This document shows, one piece after another, positions 42,676-49,675 of a DNA stretch of 64,000 bases. Position 1 is the stretch's first letter; every line of letters starts with the position of its first letter. The notes beneath the pieces were generated by a model that searched no databases, was not told the origin of the DNA, and worked only from the letters and a program-made list of their open reading frames with translations. A program made the position numbers and the translations under genes. Origin of the DNA: Streptomyces sp. NBC_01224 (GTDB taxonomy: Bacteria > Actinomycetota > Actinomycetes > Streptomycetales > Streptomycetaceae); contig NZ_CP108529.1 in NCBI RefSeq assembly GCF_036002945.1, positions 8,675,001-8,739,000 of the forward strand, given 5' to 3'.

Positions 42676-43944
42676 ATGGTCGACTTGACGCACGCCCAAG
42701 AATTGATCTACTACCCGGTCAGCGACTACCTGATGGATCACGGTGAAGGGATCTATCTGTACGACGCGGACGGGAATCAATACATCGACTGCGCGTCCGG
42801 CACCTTCAATCTCAGCCTCGGCTACAGTCACCCCGAAGTGGTCAAGGCGATGCGCGACCAGGTCGAACGGCTGGTGCACGCGACGTCGACCTTCCAGACC
42901 AAGCCGGTCAACGACCTGGTACGACGCCTGGTCGAAGTCAGTCCCGAGAACCTCACCAAGGTGCACCTCAAGGTTTCGGGCGGGTCCACCGCCAACGAGG
43001 GCGCGGTCAAGATGGCCCAGATCAGCACCGGGCGGCGCGATGTCATCACCCTCTTCCGCAGCCATCACGGCCAGACCATGATGACGACCACCATGTCGGG
43101 TGAGTCCTTCCGCAAGGCACCCTTCCCGCATCTGATGCCCGGCGTGATCCAGGTCCCCGACCCCTACTGCCTGCGCTGCTTCTACCGGCAGACCCCCGAC
43201 AGCTGTGGACTGCTCTGTGTCGAGCGAGTCAACGACTTCCTCGACCACGCCAGTTCGGGCAGCGTCGCCTGTGTCGTCGTGGAACCGATCTCGGGCAGCG
43301 GCGGGAACATAGTGCCGCCCGACGGATATCTCGCCGCGCTGCGCACCCTCTGCGACGAGCGGGGCATCGCGCTGATCTTCGACGAGATACAGACAGGCAT
43401 CGGCCGGGTCGGCCGAATGTTCGCAGCCGAGCACTACGGCGTGCGCCCCGACATCCTGACCACCGGCAAGGGATTGGGCGGCTCCGGCGCGCAGGTCGCC
43501 GCCATCATCGCCGACGAGCGGATGTCCGGGCTCAGCAGCGACCACCACTCCTTCACCTACGGCGGCAACATCCTGGCGGCGGCAGCCGCAGCGACGACCC
43601 TCGACATCATCGGCCGCCCCGGCTTCCTGGAGAACGTACGAGCGGTGGGTGCACACATCATGGACCGGCTGCGGGGGCTCGCCACGGCCCACCCGTCCAT
43701 CGTGGACGTGCGCGGCCTCGGTCTGATGATCGGCATCGAGATCGGTGACGAGGACGGCCGCCCCCACAGCGACCGGGCACAGGCCCTGGCGCGACGTGGG
43801 ATGGAACACGGCCTGATCCTGCGGACCTCACGCTACGGCCGGGGCAACGTCATCAAGATCCGGCCGCCGCTCGTCATCACCCGAGCCGAAGCCGACCTGC
43901 TCTGCGACCGGCTCGACGCACTCTTCACCACGGAGACAGCATGA
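42676..43944 (+). CDS. Class III aminotransferase (PLP)
   Basis: PLP enzyme of 422 aa: SGGSTANEGAVKMAQ phosphate-binding region, Asp236 in IFDEIQTGIGR and Schiff-base Lys265 in TTGKGLGG. A Cys-rich segment PYCLRCFYRQTPDSCGL (163-179) is shared with a subset of class III enzymes. The family transaminates omega-amino acids, amino sugars and ketones, or acts as decarboxylase or mutase. ATG 42676 behind agcaggaga is preferred over earlier in-frame starts. It ends in an ATGA overlap with the phosphatase gene. It probably installs the amine that the later genes act on. Confidence 0.88.
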   Translation: MVDLTHAQELIYYPVSDYLMDHGEGIYLYDADGNQYIDCASGTFNLSLGYSHPEVVKAMRDQVERLVHATSTFQTKPVNDLVRRLVEVSPENLTKVHLKVSGGSTANEGAVKMAQISTGRRDVITLFRSHHGQTMMTTTMSGESFRKAPFPHLMPGVIQVPDPYCLRCFYRQTPDSCGLLCVERVNDFLDHASSGSVACVVVEPISGSGGNIVPPDGYLAALRTLCDERGIALIFDEIQTGIGRVGRMFAAEHYGVRPDILTTGKGLGGSGAQVAAIIADERMSGLSSDHHSFTYGGNILAAAAAATTLDIIGRPGFLENVRAVGAHIMDRLRGLATAHPSIVDVRGLGLMIGIEIGDEDGRPHSDRAQALARRGMEHGLILRTSRYGRGNVIKIRPPLVITRAEADLLCDRLDALFTTETA

Positions 43945-44855
43945 AGGACTACGTCGTACAGCTCGCCGCATCGGTGCGCGACGAGGTACTGGCCGCGCAG
44001 AACCGGCTCGACAGCCGGCTCGTGCGAGGCCATTCACCCGGTGGCGACGCGCAGTTCGGCCTCGACGACGTGGCGGAGGCCGCCGTCTGGAAGCACGTCG
44101 TCGACGGCGGCTTACCGGTCGCCGTCTACTCCGAGGACCGTGGACTGCAATTCCACGGCGCCGCACCCGAGTTCCTGCTCGTCGTGGACCCCATCGACGG
44201 CACCAGGCCCGCCGTCGCGGGACTCGAATCGGCCACTGTTTCCGTGGCCGTGGCCCGGATGTCCGACCGCCCCCGCATCGCGGATGTGGAACACGCACTG
44301 CTGATGGAGATGAGGACAGGGGCCTACCTCTACGGGGAGCGCGGCGCGGACGCGGTGACCGCCCACGGCTACGACCGCCCCGTACCGTCCCTGACCACGA
44401 CCACCGACCTCTCCCGGATGTTCTGGTCCCTCGAATTCAACGGTCATCCCGCGCATCTGATGACCGACGCCTACGGCCACCTCATCGACCGATCCGCGAA
44501 CACCGGTGGCGTGTTCGTCTTCAACAGCGCCACGTACTCCATCTCCCGGCTGCTCACCGGCCAGCTCGACGCGTACGTCGACATCGGCAACCGGCTGCTG
44601 CGCGACGACCCCGGGCTCCTCCCCGAGTTCGAGCGGGTCGGCAACGGACGCGTGCTCCATCTGTTCCCCTACGACATCGCCGCTGCGGTCTTTCTCGCCG
44701 AGAAGGCCGGCGCCGTCATCACCGACGGCTACGGCGAGCCGCTCGGGAACACCGCGCTGACCGACCTGGGCGTCGACAACCAGCGGTCCTGCGTGGCCGC
44801 CTCCAATCCCGAACTCCACAAGGCGCTGCTGGAGGGGATCCGGTGGAGGGCCTGA
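43941..44855 (+). CDS. Inositol monophosphatase-family phosphatase, TTA codon
   Basis: Protein of 304 aa with the Mg-dependent phosphatase fold: DDVAEAAVWKHV, SED at 65-67 in the place of the usual acidic pair, and DPIDGTRP at 83-90, the metal-binding signature. The late WD(xA) motif is not clear, so activity may be altered. It would remove phosphate from a cyclitol or sugar phosphate, or act on PAP-type substrates. Leu58 is TTA (44112-44114), a rare codon in Streptomyces that ties translation to the bldA tRNA. It overlaps both neighbours (ATGA at the start, 13 nt at the end), so it is tightly coupled in the operon. Confidence 0.83.
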   Translation: MKDYVVQLAASVRDEVLAAQNRLDSRLVRGHSPGGDAQFGLDDVAEAAVWKHVVDGGLPVAVYSEDRGLQFHGAAPEFLLVVDPIDGTRPAVAGLESATVSVAVARMSDRPRIADVEHALLMEMRTGAYLYGERGADAVTAHGYDRPVPSLTTTTDLSRMFWSLEFNGHPAHLMTDAYGHLIDRSANTGGVFVFNSATYSISRLLTGQLDAYVDIGNRLLRDDPGLLPEFERVGNGRVLHLFPYDIAAAVFLAEKAGAVITDGYGEPLGNTALTDLGVDNQRSCVAASNPELHKALLEGIRWRA

Positions 44856-45757
44856 CCCGACAGGAACACGACGTGCGCCCACCCGTTCCCGACGACACCG
44901 CCGAGTTCCGCGCGCTCCTGGAACGGCTCTCCGACAAAGCGACCGCGGACTACTACAACCCGTACACCACCTTCGACTGGCCCAAGGCGATCCCCACCGA
45001 CGACTTCTGGATGTCCCCGGAACTGCTGACGGTCCACGGCACCGAAACGATGCAGACCCTGACCCCGGAGCAACTGCACGCCCTGAGCCGCTGGGAGAGC
45101 GTCCACTTCTACAGCCTGAACGTGCACGGCATCAGGGAGCTGCTCATCGAGGTCATGCGGCGGATCCACACCCCCGGATTCGAGGCACCCTCGGAGTTCT
45201 TCCACCACTTCATCGGCGAGGAGAACGACCACATGTGGTTCTTCGCCACGTTCTGCCTCAAGTACGCCGACAAGATCTACCCCGACAAGAAGCTGAAACT
45301 GCCTGAAACTCCACGGGACGCGGCGATCGAGAACTTCCTGGTGTTCATCCGCATTCTGGTCTTCGAGCAGATAGTCGACCACTACAACGTCCGACTCGCG
45401 GCCGACGAACGGCTGCACACGACCATCCGCCACATCAACCGCCTCCACCACCAGGACGAATCCCGCCACATCGCCTTCGGGCGACGACTGGTGCAGCTCC
45501 TCTGGGACCAGCTCCTGGCGGCCGGCATCGACGAACGGACCCGGCGCGAGACCAGTGCCTACGTCGGCCGTTACATCACCACGAGCATGGAGTCGTTCTA
45601 CAACCCCGCGGTCTACCGCGACGCGGGCATCGCGGACGGATACGCGCTCCGACAGCGACTGCTCGCCCACCCCGCCCGGCAGGCCGCCCATGCCCGGGTG
45701 CTGCGCAAGACCACGGACTTCCTCACCCGGATCGGAGTACTCGATGCCGGGTACTGA
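44843..45757 (+). CDS. AurF/CmlI-type diiron N-oxygenase
   Basis: Protein of 304 aa. Seven expected iron ligands are present: Glu85 (WESVHF), Glu127 and His130 (GEENDH), Glu175 (VFEQIVDH), and His202-xxx-Glu206-xx-His209 (HHQDESRH). This is the ligand pattern of AurF and CmlI, which oxidise aromatic amines to nitro groups, CmlI on a carrier-bound substrate. The GTG start at 44843 follows ggagggg inside the phosphatase gene. The next gene overlaps its end by 14 nt. Amine N-oxygenation of an amino acid held on the cluster's carrier protein is the obvious hypothesis; C-hydroxylation is the alternative. Confidence 0.85.
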   Translation: MEGLTRQEHDVRPPVPDDTAEFRALLERLSDKATADYYNPYTTFDWPKAIPTDDFWMSPELLTVHGTETMQTLTPEQLHALSRWESVHFYSLNVHGIRELLIEVMRRIHTPGFEAPSEFFHHFIGEENDHMWFFATFCLKYADKIYPDKKLKLPETPRDAAIENFLVFIRILVFEQIVDHYNVRLAADERLHTTIRHINRLHHQDESRHIAFGRRLVQLLWDQLLAAGIDERTRRETSAYVGRYITTSMESFYNPAVYRDAGIADGYALRQRLLAHPARQAAHARVLRKTTDFLTRIGVLDAGY

Positions 45758-46607
45758 CCCCGCGGCCCGCACCGGCCCGTGGACCGTGCGCGACGGTCTC
45801 GCTTCTTTCGGAGAGCCCGCGACCGTACTGCTGCACGTCCTGGACGACGTGTTCACGGACTGGGGGATCCGGGCGGGAGCCACGCGGATGACGTTCCCGC
45901 CCCTGCTCAACGCCGACGACCTCCGCACTCTCGACTACTTCCGCAACTTCCCGCACCTGGGCAGCCCCGTCTCCCGCATCCGGCCCGACCGACTCGACTT
46001 TTACAGCCGCGGTGCCGCCGATGGTCCCGTGCCCGCGCGGAACCTTGCGGACGCCGAACACCTGTTGCCCTCCGCCGCCTGCTACGGCTGCCTTCTGCAC
46101 TTCTCCGGAACCACGACGGAAACCCCCCTGCGGGTGAGTACGGTCGCCCAGTGTTTCCGTCACGAAGACCACTACGACGGACTGCGCAGGCTCTGGGGCT
46201 TCACCATGCGGGAGATCATCTGTATCGGCTCCGCCGAGCAGGTCCGCGACCACCTCGAACACCACCATGTGCGGCTCGCCGCCTTCGCCGCCGACCTGGG
46301 CCTCAACCTCTCCCGGCAGCCGGCGACCGATCCCTTCTTCGAGAAGGAGGGCGCCCGCACCGTCATGCAGCTGCTCGCGCCGGTCAAGGACGAATACGTG
46401 CACACCGACGGCACCGCCGTGGCCTCGATGAACAACCACCGCAACTTCTTCGGGGAACGCCGCTCCATCGCCTACGCGGACAAGCCCGCGTTCACCGGCT
46501 GTGTGGCGTTCGGGCTGGAACGCTGGGTGCACGTACTGAATGAACGCTTCGATGGTGACCTGCGCGCCGCGGCCGTGGCCGTACGGAAGGCCGGCGAAGC
46601 GGAATGA
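45744..46607 (+). CDS. Class II aaRS-like amino acid:carrier-protein ligase
   Basis: Protein of 287 aa, a truncated homologue of the atypical zinc-dependent seryl-tRNA synthetases without a tRNA-binding arm. Motif 2 is CFRHEDHYDGLRRLWGFTMRE and motif 3 CVAFGLERW. Cys113, Glu157 and Cys253 are spaced like the Cys-Glu-Cys zinc site of the Bradyrhizobium amino acid:[carrier protein] ligases, which adenylate glycine or alanine and load it on a small carrier protein, not on tRNA. A small carrier-protein gene lies two genes downstream, which supports that reaction here. The amino acid is not predictable by eye. Confidence 0.85.
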   Translation: MPGTDPAARTGPWTVRDGLASFGEPATVLLHVLDDVFTDWGIRAGATRMTFPPLLNADDLRTLDYFRNFPHLGSPVSRIRPDRLDFYSRGAADGPVPARNLADAEHLLPSAACYGCLLHFSGTTTETPLRVSTVAQCFRHEDHYDGLRRLWGFTMREIICIGSAEQVRDHLEHHHVRLAAFAADLGLNLSRQPATDPFFEKEGARTVMQLLAPVKDEYVHTDGTAVASMNNHRNFFGERRSIAYADKPAFTGCVAFGLERWVHVLNERFDGDLRAAAVAVRKAGEAE

Positions 46608-47623
46608 ACCGGCTTCAGTTCGCCCTCGGCCTCGACCTCCCGTTGCTTCAGGCTGGTATGGGAGGCATCGCGGGGCCCGAACTGTGCGCCGCGGTCTCCC
46701 GGGCCGGGGCGGGAGGCGCCCTGGCGCTCTACAAGGAGCCTCCGGAACGGGTACGTGAACTGGTACGAGCCGTCGCCGCCTCGACCTCCCGCCCCTTCGG
46801 CGTGAACGTCATCCCCGAGGTGACCGGCCCCGCCCTCTGCCGGGCCCAGCTCCGCGCTGCCCTGGACCAGTTGCCCGGGCATGCCTTCGTCACCAGCTTC
46901 GGACTACCGGACGCCGACGCGGCGCACGACGTCGTACGGTCGGGCCGTGTTCTGGTGATCCAGGTCGGCACGCTCCACGACGCGGACGCGGCCCTCCGGC
47001 TGGGAGCTGGGGTCCTTGTCCTCCAAGGCACCGAGGCAGGCGGGCACCTTCTCGGTGAACTGCCCGCGGCGCGCTTGCTGCACGAGGCACGCGCCCGGTA
47101 CCCCGACGCCGTGCTGGCGGTGTCGGGCGGCGTCGCGACCGGTACTGATCTGGTGCGGGTTCTGGTGCAGGGCGCGGACGGGGCCATGGCCGGAACTCTC
47201 TTCATCCCCACGGTGGAGTCCGCCGCCCATCCCTACTACAAACAGCGTGTGGTCGACGCGTCGGCGGACGACACCGTCGTCACCACACGATTCGACATCG
47301 GCTGGCCCGCCCGGCCGCACCGCGTACTGCGGAACTCCCTGACGGGGCAGGCGCCCCGGCACCCTGCGACTTTCATCGCGACGACCGGGGCGGGGGGCAG
47401 ACGGCTGCCCGTCCCCCGCTACAGCGCGGCCGTCCCGGTGGCCGCAACGGTGGGCCGTATCGAGGAGATGGCCATGTACTGCGGCCGATCCTGTTCCAGG
47501 GTCGCCGGACAGCACCCGGCCGCCGTCCTTGTCGACCAGTTCCGCCGCACCTACGAGGCGGCCGGCCAGTCCCGCGACACATCCACGGAAGGTGAGCCAT
47601 GGAAGACGCGCTCAAACCGGTGA
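46604..47623 (+). CDS. Nitronate monooxygenase-like flavoprotein
   Basis: FMN TIM-barrel protein of 339 aa of the NMO/FabK family: LLQAGMGGIAGPELCAAV start, FGVNVI, VLQGTEAGGHLLGELP with the active-site His, and a GADGAMAGTLF segment late. Members oxidise nitronates or reduce enoyl thioesters. It is unlike the other NMO in the window at 35527 and overlaps both neighbours (ATGA with the ligase, 25 nt with the carrier protein). Together with the AurF-like gene it suggests a nitro or nitronate intermediate, or reduction of a carrier-bound acyl chain. Confidence 0.83.
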   Translation: MNRLQFALGLDLPLLQAGMGGIAGPELCAAVSRAGAGGALALYKEPPERVRELVRAVAASTSRPFGVNVIPEVTGPALCRAQLRAALDQLPGHAFVTSFGLPDADAAHDVVRSGRVLVIQVGTLHDADAALRLGAGVLVLQGTEAGGHLLGELPAARLLHEARARYPDAVLAVSGGVATGTDLVRVLVQGADGAMAGTLFIPTVESAAHPYYKQRVVDASADDTVVTTRFDIGWPARPHRVLRNSLTGQAPRHPATFIATTGAGGRRLPVPRYSAAVPVAATVGRIEEMAMYCGRSCSRVAGQHPAAVLVDQFRRTYEAAGQSRDTSTEGEPWKTRSNR

Positions 47624-47862
47624 CCGACTGGCTGCGGGCCAGGAACCCGGAGGCCGGGGTGATCCCGGCCGATCTCGACCTGATCGAGAACCGCATCATC
47701 GACTCCCTCGGTTTCATGGAGTTCATCCTGCTGCTGGAAGACCTCGTCGGCCGCGAGCTCCCCTTGGAAGAACTGGACGTGGACCGCTTCCGTTCGCTTC
47801 AGGCGATACACGACAACTTCCTGTCCCCGTCGGCTCCGAGCGTGCCGAAACACACTTCGTAG
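47599..47862 (+). CDS. Free-standing acyl/peptidyl carrier protein
   Basis: Acidic protein of 87 aa with the carrier-protein four-helix pattern. Ser36 in NRIIDSLGFMEFILLLED is the expected phosphopantetheine site. ATG 47599 follows ggaaggtga, inside the end of the flavoprotein gene. Aminoacyl carrier proteins that partner aaRS-like ligases have this size. It is the probable platform on which the cluster's amino acid is modified. Confidence 0.88.
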   Translation: MEDALKPVTDWLRARNPEAGVIPADLDLIENRIIDSLGFMEFILLLEDLVGRELPLEELDVDRFRSLQAIHDNFLSPSAPSVPKHTS

Positions 47863-47893
47863 TACGTCAGGTCTCTCAGAAGGAGGTCACATC

Positions 47894-48400
47894 GTGGAGC
47901 ACGGACGGGTCGTCTCCATGCATCTGGCTCCTGCCGCCGGTGCCCCCACGTTTGTTGTCACGCTGGCCCGCGCCGTCGCGGGACGCGGCCTGGAGGGCGA
48001 CCGCAACTACTGGGCAGGGGCCGGGCCGCGTCCCGGGCAACGGGGTACCGGCCGTGCGACCGGCGTCTGCGACATCACCCTGATCGAGCTCGAAGCCCTG
48101 GAAGCACTTGCCCAGGACACCGGCATCGAGCTGTCCCCCGCGCAGTGCAGGCGCAACGTCGTATGCCAAGGCATACGCCTCAACCCGCTGGTGGGAACCG
48201 AGTTTCAAGTCGGCAGGGCCACGCTCCGTGGGCTTCGGCTGAGCGAACCCTGTGTCCGTCTCGAACAGCTGACCCGGCCCGGCCTCGTGCGCGGTCTCCT
48301 CCACCGAGGGGGTCTGCGCGCCGAAATCGTCCACGGCGGCCCGATCCACGTCGGGGACCCGGTGGGCCATGGCAGCGACATCACTGTCCGACACCGATGA
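47894..48400 (+). CDS. MOSC-domain protein
   Basis: Protein of 168 aa spanning one MOSC (molybdenum cofactor sulfurase C-terminal) domain: GRGLEGDRNYW near 31-40, RRNVVCQGIRLN near 86-97 and the conserved Moco-ligand Cys120 in LSEPCVRLE. MOSC proteins such as YcbX, YiiM and mARC hold molybdenum cofactor and reduce N-hydroxylated compounds. Beside an AurF-like oxygenase this suggests tuning of the N-oxidation state. The GTG start at 47894 follows aggaggtcac. Confidence 0.83.
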   Translation: MEHGRVVSMHLAPAAGAPTFVVTLARAVAGRGLEGDRNYWAGAGPRPGQRGTGRATGVCDITLIELEALEALAQDTGIELSPAQCRRNVVCQGIRLNPLVGTEFQVGRATLRGLRLSEPCVRLEQLTRPGLVRGLLHRGGLRAEIVHGGPIHVGDPVGHGSDITVRHR

Positions 48401-48431
48401 GACGACCGCCTCACACCGAGGAGCACCGCCC

Positions 48432-49442
48432 ATGACCGACACCGGCACACCTCCCGGAAACCCCCGATCCTTGGAGGCCCGGGTACACATACCCGCCGCA
48501 GGACCCGCCGACCTGCGCAAAGCGGTGCGAGAAGCCCTGGGAGCCGTGCACGCCCCACCCACATCTCCAGGCACGTCGACAACGGCCCAGTGGTACCGCA
48601 CCACCTCCGGAGACTGGGGACTGGCGGCAAGCGGCCTGCGAGCCGAGGTCGGCGTGTCCTGGGACGGCCCGGAGCTGCGCATCGCCGGCAGCGTCGACAC
48701 GGCCGGCTCGGCGGCGATCACCCGCCTGTGGGCCGACATCGCCCGAAGGCTGCCGGGTGGCCCACAGGAACCACTCCGGCACACCTCGCCGACACCTCCT
48801 GCCGGGGTGGACGACAGCAACGCCCTGATTCCCTGCATTCCGCCCCCTGAGCCCGCGGTGTCGGCTGCGTACCGTCTCCCGTCCGAGCTCTTCAGGCACG
48901 CGGTCGTCCGCTCGCCCGCCGCAGCCGCCCACCTCGCCCTGCATGTCATGCTTCGTGCCCCGGACATGCGCCCGAGCGCCGGCCTCGCGGTTCTCATCGA
49001 CAACGGCTGCGCCGGGGCGGACAGCACCGCGGCCTGGTCACGGCCGTGTCTCGTCGCGGACTCACTCGATCTCGGCCCGTCCGTCACGGTGGCCGAGGTC
49101 CTGGCCCGCCGGCACCAGGAGCACCGCCACCCCCACGGCTGCCCCACGCGGCCCCGCCCGGCGTTCGTGTTCGACGGCTCGGGTCCGCCCGCGGTACCGG
49201 ACGGCTGGCTCCTCCAGTCGTGGACCTACCTGGTCGCAGACGCGGTCCACTGCTCGCTGAGCGGCGCCGAAGGGCGATACCGACTGCGGGCCAAGGCACC
49301 ACGAAACCTGGTGCGACAGCCCCGCCTGAACCTGCTCGTCGCCCTTTGGGCCGACGCCCTGACCACGTTGGTCACCCATCAGGACCGCCCTCTGGACAGC
49401 CTCGACATCCTGGGCTCCGCCGCTCCTTACGCCTCTGCGTAA
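48432..49442 (+). CDS. Unrecognised protein, condensation-domain-like C-terminus
   Basis: Protein of 336 aa without a clear family. The last 150 residues resemble the C-terminal half of NRPS condensation domains: DLGPSVTVAEVLARRHQEHR, a WTYLVADAVHCSLSG beta segment and RLNLLVALWADALTTLVTHQ before DRPLDSLDIL. No HHxxxDG is present. It may be a degenerate or non-canonical acyltransferase working with the free carrier protein; this is inference from pattern. ATG 48432 follows gagga; ATG 48369 is possible but overlaps the MOSC gene. It is the last of the tightly packed genes. Confidence 0.6.
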   Translation: MTDTGTPPGNPRSLEARVHIPAAGPADLRKAVREALGAVHAPPTSPGTSTTAQWYRTTSGDWGLAASGLRAEVGVSWDGPELRIAGSVDTAGSAAITRLWADIARRLPGGPQEPLRHTSPTPPAGVDDSNALIPCIPPPEPAVSAAYRLPSELFRHAVVRSPAAAAHLALHVMLRAPDMRPSAGLAVLIDNGCAGADSTAAWSRPCLVADSLDLGPSVTVAEVLARRHQEHRHPHGCPTRPRPAFVFDGSGPPAVPDGWLLQSWTYLVADAVHCSLSGAEGRYRLRAKAPRNLVRQPRLNLLVALWADALTTLVTHQDRPLDSLDILGSAAPYASA

Positions 49443-49675
49443 CCTGTGGTCCGTTCCGAACCGCGGGGCAACGCTGTACGCGCCGGCTCGGCGAAACAGA
49501 GGCCGCGGGCCTGTCGGCCGGATGCCGCCTCATAAGGTTGAGGGCCCTGCTGCGTCGTCGGTCTGTGCCCGGGGCGGCAGCCCGAAAACGAGTGGCATGT
49601 CCTCGTGCGCTCCACATACCTTGTGCGCTCGTGACCGATTCCCACAAGCGTTCATCGAGTGGCTCGCCTGCGGCG

